Origin: CAWDVH01 sp963805705
GTDB lineage: Bacteria; Actinomycetota; Actinomycetes; Streptosporangiales; Streptosporangiaceae
Reading direction: 5' to 3'
DNA length: 64,000 bases
NCBI GenBank assembly: GCA_963805705.1
Contig: CAWDVH010000004.1
Location: 310,001-374,000, forward strand
Shown: piece after piece, positions 17,147 to 24,608 of the stretch
Layout: each line of letters opens with the position of its first letter
Numbering within the stretch: position 1 is the stretch's first letter
Position numbers and translations under genes: made by a program
Notes under the pieces: generated by a model
Told to the model about the DNA's origin: nothing
Databases searched by the model: none
The model's input: the letters and a program-made list of their open reading frames with translations, nothing else

Positions 17147-17189
17147 CGGGTGCCCGACAGGCCGGCTGCTCAGCTGGAAGGCCGCCGGG

Positions 17190-17975
17190 TTACCGGTCGC
17201 GGAACTCGGGCGTGCGCTTCTCGGCGAACGCCCGTGGCCCCTCCCTGGCGTCCTCGCTGGTGAAGACGGCCACGCCGATGCGGGACTCGACCGCGAACGC
17301 GTCGTTCTCGGCCATGCCCTCAGTCTCGCGCATGGTCCGCAGGATCGCCCGGACGGCGAGGGGGCCGTTCGCCGCGATCAGGCCGGCGATTTCCAGGGCC
17401 TTGGCCAGGGCCTGGCCGTCGGGTACGACGTGGCCGATCAGGCCGATGTCGCGAGCCTCGGCCGCGCTGATGTGCCGGCCGGTCAGCAGCAGGTCGGCCG
17501 CGATCGTGTACGGGATCTGCCGCGGCAGGCGGACCGCGGACCCGCCCAGCGGGAAAAGCCCCCAGCGCGCTTCGGAGATGCCGAACCGCGCGCTCGCTCC
17601 CGCCACCCGGATGTCGGTGGCCTGCAGGATCTCGGTGCCGCCCGCGATCGCGGGACCCTCCACGGCGGCGATCAGGGGCTTGGTCAGGCGGCGCCCCTTG
17701 AGCAGCGGCTCCAGCACCGACAGGTCCATATCGCCACGGCCAAGCCGCTCGCCGGGGTGCGCGCTGGCCATGGCCTTCAGGTCGGCACCCGCGCAGAACG
17801 CGCCGCCCGCGCCGGTCAGCACGCAGACCCGGATACCGGGATCGCTGTCTGCCTCATCCCAGGCCTGGCGCATCAGGGCCATCATCGGCCCGGTGAGCGC
17901 GTTGCGTGCCTCGGGCCGGTTCATCGTCACGATCAGGACGTGCCCCTGGCGCTCGATCAGGGCATGCGGCGACAA
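17190..17975 (-). CDS. echA19: Enoyl-CoA hydratase EchA19-like
   Basis: Crotonase-fold enoyl-CoA hydratase, proposed by homology to hydrate the unsaturated C24 steroid side-chain CoA ester. The oxyanion segments are G-A-G-G-A-F-C-A-G-A-D-L-K (about residue 65) and E-G-P-A-I-A-G-G-T-E; the second acid appears as S-E-A-R-W-G-L-F-P. The TTG at 17975 is preferred: AGGAG ends about six bases before it and the 261-residue protein then fits the family. A GTG four codons upstream is possible. It is divergent from fadD19, as Rv3516 and Rv3515c are, with a KstR-like box in the gap. Confidence 0.85.
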   Translation of the reverse strand: MSPHALIERQGHVLIVTMNRPEARNALTGPMMALMRQAWDEADSDPGIRVCVLTGAGGAFCAGADLKAMASAHPGERLGRGDMDLSVLEPLLKGRRLTKPLIAAVEGPAIAGGTEILQATDIRVAGASARFGISEARWGLFPLGGSAVRLPRQIPYTIAADLLLTGRHISAAEARDIGLIGHVVPDGQALAKALEIAGLIAANGPLAVRAILRTMRETEGMAENDAFAVESRIGVAVFTSEDAREGPRAFAEKRTPEFRDR

Positions 17976-18014
17976 GTTTCTCCTCACTAGGCCCGGCGGA
18001 GGGTTGCCCGAAAC

Positions 18015-18028
18015 GATAACACGTTCTA
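18015..18028. promoter_or_regulatory. KstR-like operator between echA19 and fadD19
   Basis: GATAACACGTTCTA matches TnnAACnnGTTnnA except for the first base. It ends 11 bases before the fadD19 ATG and lies 39 bases before the echA19 TTG, centred in the 64-base gap. Confidence 0.68.
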
Positions 18029-18039
18029 CTTTCAATCCC

Positions 18040-19686
18040 ATGGCCATCAACATCGCCGACCTCTTCGAGCACGCGGCGGACGCATTCGGCGAGCGCGTCG
18101 CTGTGGCCTGCGGCGATAGGCAGGTAACTTATCGCGAGCTGGACGAGCGCTCGAACCGGCTGGCGCATCACCTGGCCGGGATCGGGGTGCAGCCGGGGGA
18201 TCATGTCGGGCTCTACGCCCGGAATTCGATCGAGGCCATCGAGACCCTGATCGCGTCGTGCAAGCTCCGCGCGGCTGTCGTCAACATCAACTACCGGTAC
18301 GTCGAGAACGAGCTGCGGTACATGTTCTCCGACTCGGATCTGGTCGCGCTGGTGTACGACCGGCCGTTCGCGCCGCAGGTCGCCGCCGTGGCGCCAGCCG
18401 CGCCCGGGCTGCGCGGCACGGTGGTGATCAGGGACGGCAGCGACGCCGACACCGGCGACGGGGCCGATTACGACGCCGCCCTGGCGGCGGCGTCACCGGA
18501 CCGGGACTTCCCCGACCGCAGCAGCGACGATGTCTACCTCATCTATACCGGCGGGACGACCGGTTACCCCAAGGGGGTCATGTGGCGGCATGAGGACATC
18601 TGGCGCACCCTCGGCGGGGGCATCGACTTCGCCACCGGCATCCCGCTGCCGGATGAGTGGGAGCAGTCCCGCCGCGGCGCCGAGGGCAGCGGGCTGGTCA
18701 AGCTGTGCGCCGCGCCGATCATCCACGGCAATGCGCAGGTCGCGGCGCTGGCAGGCCTGTTCGCCGGCGACACTATCGTCCTGCTGCCGCACTTTGACGC
18801 ACACGAGATCTGGCGCGCGGTCGAGCGCCGCCAGGTCAACCTGCTGGTGATCATCGGCGACGCCATGGCCAGGCCGCTCGTCGAGGCCTATCGCGCCGGC
18901 GGGTATGACGCCTCGTCGCTGCTGGCCATGTCGTCCAGCGCGGCGCTGTTCTCCCCGTCGGTCAAGGACGCCTGCACTGCGGCGCTGCCGAACATCGTCA
19001 TCACCGAGGCGATCGGCTCGACCGAGACGGGGTTCGCCGGGCTGAGTTTCGTGACCGCCGGGGCGGCGCAGCGCGGCGGCCCGACGGTCACGCCGGGCCC
19101 CGACACGGTCGTGCTGGATGACGCGGGCGGCCTGGCCGGCCCCGGGCTCGTCGGCCGGCTGGCCAGGGGAGGGCACGTTCCGCTCGGCTACTACAAGGAC
19201 CCGGCCAAGACCGCGGCGATGTTCGCCGAGGTGGACGGGAAGAGGTACGCGGTGCCGGGCGACCTGGCCCGGGTCGAGGCGGACGGCACAATTACGCTGC
19301 TGGGCCGCGGCAACACCTGCGTGAACTCCGGTGGCGAGAAGATCTTCCCCGAGGAGGTGGAGGGCGCGCTGAAATCTCACGCCGATGTCTTCGACGCGCT
19401 GGTCATCGGCGTGCCGGATGAGCGCCTCGGGCAGCGCGTCGCCGCTCTGGTGCAGCCGCGCGAGGGGCGGACCGTCGATCTGGCCGCACTGGCGGCGCAC
19501 GTCCGCGGGCAGATTGCCGGGTATAAGGTGCCGCGCAGCTTCTGGCTGGTCGATTTCATCGGACGCGCGCCGAGCGGCAAGCCAGACTACGGCTGGGCCC
19601 GCCAGTACGCGCAGACCCATCCGGCCCGTGCCGGCGCTCAGCCCGCCCCCGGTCCCGCCGCGAGCGCCGGCTCTCCGGCGGCGTGA
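18040..19686 (+). CDS. fadD19: Steroid side-chain acyl-CoA ligase FadD19
   Basis: ATP-dependent acyl-CoA synthetase of the ANL superfamily, expected to activate C26/C24 steroid carboxylates made by CYP125. The ATP-binding loop Y-T-G-G-T-T-G-Y-P-K-G-V is at about residues 169-180, followed by the A5-type E-A-I-G-S-T-E-T-G, P-G-D-L-A-R-V, the hinge region L-G-R-G-N-T-C-V-N-S-G-G-E-K-I-F-P-E-E and a C-terminal catalytic Lys in A-P-S-G-K-P-D-Y. The length of 548 aa equals that recalled for Rv3515c. The ATG at 18040 has no Shine-Dalgarno site, so the mRNA may be leaderless. The tail after residue about 525 is Ala/Pro/Gly-rich. Confidence 0.92.
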   Translation: MAINIADLFEHAADAFGERVAVACGDRQVTYRELDERSNRLAHHLAGIGVQPGDHVGLYARNSIEAIETLIASCKLRAAVVNINYRYVENELRYMFSDSDLVALVYDRPFAPQVAAVAPAAPGLRGTVVIRDGSDADTGDGADYDAALAAASPDRDFPDRSSDDVYLIYTGGTTGYPKGVMWRHEDIWRTLGGGIDFATGIPLPDEWEQSRRGAEGSGLVKLCAAPIIHGNAQVAALAGLFAGDTIVLLPHFDAHEIWRAVERRQVNLLVIIGDAMARPLVEAYRAGGYDASSLLAMSSSAALFSPSVKDACTAALPNIVITEAIGSTETGFAGLSFVTAGAAQRGGPTVTPGPDTVVLDDAGGLAGPGLVGRLARGGHVPLGYYKDPAKTAAMFAEVDGKRYAVPGDLARVEADGTITLLGRGNTCVNSGGEKIFPEEVEGALKSHADVFDALVIGVPDERLGQRVAALVQPREGRTVDLAALAAHVRGQIAGYKVPRSFWLVDFIGRAPSGKPDYGWARQYAQTHPARAGAQPAPGPAASAGSPAA

Positions 19687-19695
19687 GGAGAGCCC

Positions 19696-20799
19696 GTGCG
19701 GACGTCCTTGTGCGCGCTGCTCGGCATTGAGCACCCCATCGTCGGTTTCACCCCGTCCGAGCATGTCGCGGCCGCCATCAGCCGCGCCGGCGGCCTGGGC
19801 GTGCTGGGCTGCGTGCGCTACAACGACCCGGCCGAGCTGGACGCCGCCCTGGACTGGATGGACGCCCACACCGATGGCCGGCCCTACGGCGTCGATGTCG
19901 TGATGCCCGCTCGCGTGCCCGCCGAGGGCGCGCCGGTCGACCTGGGCCAGCTGATTCCCGCCGGGCACATGGACTTCGTGGAGCAGACGCTGACCAGGCT
20001 CGGGGTGCCGCCGCTGCCCGACGGCTCGGCGGCGGGCGACGGCGTGCTCGGCTGGCTGCACTCCGTGGCCCGCCAGCACGTCGAGGTGGCCCTCGCTCAT
20101 CCGGCGCGCATCATCGCGAACGCGCTCGGGCCGCCGCCGCCCGACGTCATCGCCAGGGCGCACGAGCATGGCATGCTGGTGGCCGCGCTGGCCGGGAAGG
20201 CCGAGCACGCGCGCGGCCACGTGGCCGGCGGGGTGGACATCGTCGTGGCCCAGGGCTACGAGGCGGGCGGGCACACCGGCGAGATCGCGAGCATGGTGCT
20301 CGTGCCGGAGATCGTCGATGCGGTCGGCGCGCAGGTGCCCGTGCTGGCGGCCGGGGGGATCGGCTGCGGCCGCCAGATCGCGGCGGCGCTGGCCCTCGGC
20401 GCGGTCGGGGTGTGGATGGGCTCCGCCTGGCTCACGACGCAGGAATACGCCCTGACCTCGGCCATGCCCGCCGTGCGTGAGGCACTCCTGGCCGCCACGT
20501 CATCAGACACCGTGCGGTCGCGGATCTACAGCGGCAAGCCCGCCCGGCTGCTGAAGAACCGCTGGACGCAGGCGTGGGCGGAGCCAGGCGCGCCCGAGCC
20601 GCTCCCGATGCCGCTGCAGAATCTGCTCGTCAGCGAGGCGCATCAGCGGCTGATGCGCTCGGGCCAGCCCGACGTGGTGCCCATGCCGGTCGGGCAGATC
20701 GTCGGGCGGATGAACGAGGTCCGCCCGGTGGCGGACGTCATCGCCGCGCTGCTGCTCGAGGCCGACCAGGCGCTGAACCGGCTCCAGGACCTGCGCTGA
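19696..20799 (+). CDS. Nitronate monooxygenase-like FMN enzyme
   Basis: TIM-barrel flavoprotein of the NMO/2-nitropropane dioxygenase family, 367 residues. A-I-S-R-A-G-G-L-G-V-L-G is the N-terminal signature. The FMN phosphate site reads V-L-A-A-G-G-I-G-C-G-R-Q-I-A-A-A-L-A-L-G-A, and A-Q-G-Y-E-A-G-G-H-T-G holds the family active-site His. The GTG start lies nine bases after fadD19 with GGAGAG between, so it is cotranscribed with fadD19. The family also includes IpdC, a steroid-ring enzyme encoded at 37-38 kb here. This copy could be a reductase or oxidase of an unsaturated steroid CoA ester; true nitronate activity is unlikely from context. Confidence 0.85.
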   Translation: MRTSLCALLGIEHPIVGFTPSEHVAAAISRAGGLGVLGCVRYNDPAELDAALDWMDAHTDGRPYGVDVVMPARVPAEGAPVDLGQLIPAGHMDFVEQTLTRLGVPPLPDGSAAGDGVLGWLHSVARQHVEVALAHPARIIANALGPPPPDVIARAHEHGMLVAALAGKAEHARGHVAGGVDIVVAQGYEAGGHTGEIASMVLVPEIVDAVGAQVPVLAAGGIGCGRQIAAALALGAVGVWMGSAWLTTQEYALTSAMPAVREALLAATSSDTVRSRIYSGKPARLLKNRWTQAWAEPGAPEPLPMPLQNLLVSEAHQRLMRSGQPDVVPMPVGQIVGRMNEVRPVADVIAALLLEADQALNRLQDLR

Positions 20800-20862
20800 C
20801 CCAGCCGGCCGAAACCGGACGGCCGGGCCGGGCGCCCGGCCGGGCTGAGGATAATCCAGCAT

Positions 20863-21613
20863 GTGGCAGATGAAGAGGCAGGCGAGCCGACGCAGGCGGT
20901 GGGCGCGGCGGCCGCCGCGGCCGGGTGGTCGCACCGGCATCGTGATGTATCCGGGGGGTGGCTGCGGCCCACCGTGTTCGGGGCGGTGGATGGCCTGGTG
21001 ACCAATGCCTCGCTGATTGCCGGTCTCGGCGGCGGCGGGGCGTCAGCCCACGCGGTGGTGCTGACCGGGGTGGCCGCGCTGGTGGCGGGGGCGTTCTCGA
21101 TGGGCACCGGGGAGTATGTGTCGGTCACCAACCAGAACGAGCTAGTGCACGCTGAGGTCGCCGTTGAGCGCCGGATGCACGCCCGGTTCCCCGCGGCCGA
21201 GCAGGCCGAGCTGGCCGATACCTTCCGCGGCTACGGGGCCGACCCGGATACCGCGGCCCGGATGGCCGCCGCGGTGTCCCGTGACCCCGACACCGCCCTG
21301 CGGGTGCATACTCGCGATGAGCTGGGCGTCGATCCGTACGACCTGCCCTCAGGGGTCCTGGCGGGCGTCTCCTCCCTGATCGCGTTCTCGGTCGGCGCTC
21401 TGGTGCCGCTGCTGCCCTACCTGGTCGGCCTGCCCTTCCTGGCCGCTACCCTGGCCATCACCGCGGTGGCCCTGGTCGCCGGCGGGATGGTGGTCGGCCG
21501 GCTCGACGGGCCGGCCGCTGCTGCGCTCGGGCCTGCGCCAGCTCGCCCTGGGCGCGGTCGCCATCGCCGTGACGTTCGGCGTGGGCGCCCTCATCGGCAG
21601 CCACGTCGCCTAG
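20863..21613 (+). pseudogene. VIT1/CCC1-family iron/manganese transporter, frameshifted near 21514
   Basis: Membrane transporter of the VIT1/CCC1 family that moves Fe2+ or Mn2+. F-G-A-V-D-G-L-V-T-N-A-S-L-I-A-G and F-S-M-G-T-G-E-Y-V-S-V are the metal-site helices, followed by a soluble helical domain and two hydrophobic helices. The original frame loses the last helix after G-R-L-D-G and runs 87 further residues of non-family sequence. Reading one base over from the GGGCCGGCC run restores R-P-L-L-R-S-G-L-R-Q-L-A-L-G and a final membrane helix ending at the TAG at 21613. One extra C near 21512-21516 explains it; the cause may be real or a sequencing error. Confidence 0.8.
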
Positions 21614-21632
21614 CCGGCTCGGGCGGTTGTGG

Positions 21633-22223
21633 TCAGGCGTTGGCGGGATCGGCTGCTCTGGCGGCCTGCTCGATCTTCGCGCAGTGGTTCTCCCAGTAAG
21701 CCGCGTCGTGCTCCGGCCCGGCCGTGGCCTGCCCGTCGGTCCCGACCGTGCCGTCGAGCTGTTCGCGCAGAATGTCGGCATGTCCGGCGTGCCGGCTGGT
21801 CTCGGTGAGAATGTGAACCAGGATGTTGAACAGCTTCACGTCGGGGCGCGGCCACCACGGAACGTGGCCGGGCGCGTCGATGGCGAGCGTATCGATGGTC
21901 GCGTCCGCGTGTTCCCACGCGCGCCGGTAGAAGCCAATGATCTGTTCGCGGGTCTCGTCCTCGGTCACCCATAGGTCGGTGCCGCTCATAGCCTCGTCAT
22001 CCCACCGGGGCAGCGCTTCCGGGAACGGGCGGCCGAAGACGTCGCCGAAGTACCTTGCTTCCCAGGTCGCCGAGTGCTTGACCAGTCCGAGGAGGTTGGT
22101 TCCGGTAGAGGTCAGGGGACGGCGGATGTCGTATTCGGAGAGCCCGTCGAGCTTCCAGACCAGCGCCTCGCGTATCCAGCGCAGATCGTCGTGGAGGTAC
22201 TCTTTCGCGAATTCATCGATCAT
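21633..22223 (-). CDS. DinB-family (DUF664) protein
   Basis: Four-helix-bundle metal-binding protein of the DinB/YfiT/DUF664 superfamily, 196 residues from the second ATG. The pattern D-L-R-W-I-R-E-A-L-V-W-K-L-D-G-L begins the bundle. Candidate metal ligands are His in L-V-K-H-S-A-T-W-E and the His residues in L-V-H-I-L-T-E-T-S-R-H-A-G-H. Members include mycothiol-dependent S-transferases in actinobacteria; this specific role is only possible here. The ATG at 22223 is preferred to 22241 because the family begins at M-I-D-E-F. It converges on the VIT1 gene. Confidence 0.82.
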   Translation of the reverse strand: MIDEFAKEYLHDDLRWIREALVWKLDGLSEYDIRRPLTSTGTNLLGLVKHSATWEARYFGDVFGRPFPEALPRWDDEAMSGTDLWVTEDETREQIIGFYRRAWEHADATIDTLAIDAPGHVPWWPRPDVKLFNILVHILTETSRHAGHADILREQLDGTVGTDGQATAGPEHDAAYWENHCAKIEQAARAADPANA

Positions 22224-22277
22224 GAGACATGAGCTTGCCATGTGCCGTTCGCGGCCCAGCCAGTCCTTAGCTGGCCA

Positions 22278-23279
22278 TCAGGACCTGGTCTCGGCCAGAT
22301 GCATCCTGATGACGGAGTCGAAGTCAGGGTCTGCGGCCAGGCCGAGCCGGGCCGCCCGGTCGGCGCGGAACCGGGCGGGCCAGCTCGTCACGATCCTGGC
22401 CACCGCCGGGTCGGGAACCCAGTCGATCAGCGTGCTCACCTCGGGTCCGGCCACCCGCTGCAACGCGGCGACCATGTCCGCGACGGTCACGGTGAGCGCC
22501 GGCAGGTTGACCGCGCTGCGGCCATTCCAGGTCTCGTCGGACGAGGTAGCCGCGCGCAGCAGCCCGTCGATGGCCCGCGCCGGTGAGGCGAGCGCCACCT
22601 CGGTCTGCGCGCTGACCGGGCAGATCGCGCGCTGGCCGGCCAGCGGCTCCCTGATGATGCCCGACAGGAAGCTCGATGCCGCGCCGTTGGGCCGTCCGGG
22701 GCGCACGGTGACGGTCATCAGGCGGACGGCCCGTCCGCGCAGGAATCCCTTGCGGGTGTAGTCGGCCAGCAGCTGCTCGCTCATGAGCTTCTGCGTCCCG
22801 TAGCTGGACTGCGGATTGGGCAGGGCATGATCGTCCACGACGGGCGGCAGCGGATGCTCGCCCGAGGCACCGAAGACGGCGACGGAACTGGCGAACACCA
22901 CGACCGGTCTCGTCCCGAGCGCGCGGCACGACGCGAGCAGCGACTCGGTGGCGCGCAGGTTCGCCCGCAGGCCAAGGTCGAAATCCGCCTCGCATTCCGC
23001 GCTGACCGCCGCGGCCAGATGGAAGATCACGTCGGCCTCGGCCAGCACGCCCGGGCCGGCCAGGCCGACGTCCAGCAATTCGCTGAGGTCGCCGCCGACC
23101 GCGGCGACCCGCTCGTCCGCAGCCAGATCCACGGGAGCCGGCATACGGTCGATGAGCGTGAGCCGGACCAGCGGGCTAGCCCCGCGGCCTGCCAGGTCGA
23201 GCGAGCCCGCGGCCAGCAGCTCCCTGGCCAGTCGCGAGCCCAGGAAGCCGGCGCCGCCCGTGATCACCACGTTCGCCAC
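22278..23279 (-). CDS. DenD-like NAD-dependent sugar-acid dehydrogenase (extended SDR)
   Basis: Extended SDR of 333 residues. The NAD site is T-G-G-A-G-F-L-G-S-R near the N-terminus, D-R after the second strand favours NAD, and the catalytic residues are S-S-V-A-V-F and Y-G-T-Q-K. The segment S-F-L-S-G-I-I-R-E-P-L-A-G-Q and C-P-V-S fits D-erythronate 2-dehydrogenase (DenD)-type enzymes rather than classical sugar epimerases. It is divergent from a 2-hydroxyacid dehydrogenase and FGGY kinase pair, so a four-carbon sugar-acid or polyol pathway is plausible. The exact substrate is not shown. Confidence 0.8.
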   Translation of the reverse strand: MANVVITGGAGFLGSRLARELLAAGSLDLAGRGASPLVRLTLIDRMPAPVDLAADERVAAVGGDLSELLDVGLAGPGVLAEADVIFHLAAAVSAECEADFDLGLRANLRATESLLASCRALGTRPVVVFASSVAVFGASGEHPLPPVVDDHALPNPQSSYGTQKLMSEQLLADYTRKGFLRGRAVRLMTVTVRPGRPNGAASSFLSGIIREPLAGQRAICPVSAQTEVALASPARAIDGLLRAATSSDETWNGRSAVNLPALTVTVADMVAALQRVAGPEVSTLIDWVPDPAVARIVTSWPARFRADRAARLGLAADPDFDSVIRMHLAETRS

Positions 23280-23567
23280 GGCGCCCTCCCGTCTTCCCCG
23301 CCGTCACCGGACGCCGGATACGGCGATCTTATGTACCGAAGACCGGCCGGCGATGATGGCCTTGACATTTACACGGGACCGGATAGAAGTTCATATCTCC
23401 GGCCTGACGGGAGGAGTATTGGCTATCCAATGCTGCCCAGGTCCCAACGACCTCACGCCGACCTGCGTCTATCCGTGAGCCAGGGAGGCTCCGTGAGCCA
23501 GGCCAGCCCGTGAGCCAGGCCGGCCCTGCGCGTCCTGGCCGTCGGCGACCCTTTCCTGCCGGCCAGC

Positions 23568-24608
23568 ATGTTCACCCGTGCCTTCGGCGGGCTGGGCGAT
23601 GCGGTCGCGGTGACCGAACTGCAGATCGAGCGCGCTGATGCGCCACCGCCGCGGACGGCGTCGGAGCGGATACTGCGCGAGTACGCGGGAGATCCCGCCG
23701 ACGTCGCGGCGGCGGTGGCCGGACACGACGTGCTCGTGGTGCACGGCGCCCCGGTCACCGCCGAGGTCCTGGCGGCCGCTCCGCTGCGGCTGGTCTGCTG
23801 CGCCCGCGGCGGGCCGGTGAACGTCGACGTGGCCGCGGCTACCAGGTGCGGCGTACCGGTCGCGATCACCCCCGGCAAGAACGCCGAGGCAGTCGCCGAG
23901 CTCACGCTGCTTTTCGCCCTGATGCTCATCCGCGGCGTGCCGGCGTCGGCCCGCTACCTGCGCGATGGCGGACGGCATGGTGACAGCACGTTCGAGGGCG
24001 CCTCCTTCATCGGCGGCGAGGCCGCCAGCATGACGCTGGGGCTCGTCGGCCTGGGCCACGTCGGCCGGAATGTCGCCATCCGGGCCAGGTCCCTGGGGTT
24101 CAGGCTGCTGGCCCACGACCCGGCTCTGCCCGGCAGCGTTCTGCCCGGCAACATTCCGCCCGGCAACGTCCCGGCCGGCGTCCGCCTGGTCCCGTTCGAT
24201 GACCTGCTGGCCCAGTCGCAGATCGTCTCGGTGCACGCCAGGGCCACCGCCGGTAACCGGCACCTGCTCGGCGCCGCGGCGTTCGCCCGGATGCCGCGCG
24301 GGTCATTCCTCATCAACACCGCGCGCGCGTCGCTGGTCGACGAGGACGCGCTGCAGCGCGCGCTGGTGACCGGCGCGCTGGCCGGCGCGGCACTGGACGT
24401 GGCCGAGCGGAGTTCTTCCGGGAACCGCCACCCGCTGCTGGACCTGCCGAACGTCATCATCACGCCGCACATCGGCGGCGCTACCCGCGAGACCCTGCGC
24501 CGCGGGGCCGAGATGGCGGTCGCGGCCGTCACGCGGCTGATCTCGGGGGAGCTTCCTGACCACCTGCAGAATCCGGGATTCGGCTCCGGCCCGACGGCCG
24601 CGTCATGA
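23568..24608 (+). CDS. D-isomer-specific 2-hydroxyacid dehydrogenase, start region disrupted
   Basis: NAD-dependent 2-hydroxyacid dehydrogenase (PGDH/FDH-type). The NAD site is L-G-L-V-G-L-G-H-V-G-R-N-V, the catalytic Glu lies near D-V-A-E-R-S and the His in I-T-P-H-I-G-G-A-T. The ATG at 23568 is conservative. The frame is open back to a TGA at 23511 and encodes the typical first strand L-R-V-L-A-V-G-D-P-F-L-P-A-S, but has no ATG/GTG there. A GTG at 23510 would be in frame if one C were removed from GGCCC at 23522-23526. That region also holds GTGAGCCAGG three times. Residues about 185-200 carry a P-G-N repeat. Its stop overlaps the kinase start. Confidence 0.82.
   Translation: MFTRAFGGLGDAVAVTELQIERADAPPPRTASERILREYAGDPADVAAAVAGHDVLVVHGAPVTAEVLAAAPLRLVCCARGGPVNVDVAAATRCGVPVAITPGKNAEAVAELTLLFALMLIRGVPASARYLRDGGRHGDSTFEGASFIGGEAASMTLGLVGLGHVGRNVAIRARSLGFRLLAHDPALPGSVLPGNIPPGNVPAGVRLVPFDDLLAQSQIVSVHARATAGNRHLLGAAAFARMPRGSFLINTARASLVDEDALQRALVTGALAGAALDVAERSSSGNRHPLLDLPNVIITPHIGGATRETLRRGAEMAVAAVTRLISGELPDHLQNPGFGSGPTAAS

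Noticed and set aside
18493..20274. A 593-codon minus-strand open frame opposite fadD19 and the NMO gene
   Set aside because: Same shadow pattern with no family features; fadD19 and NMO are certain.
19696..20799. Calling this gene ipdC
   Set aside because: The copy next to ipdAB (37080-38170) has the conserved operon position; this one only shares the family.
23460..23525. Mobile element end suggested by GTGAGCCAGG repeats
   Set aside because: No terminal inverted repeat or transposase; more like local slippage at a gene start.
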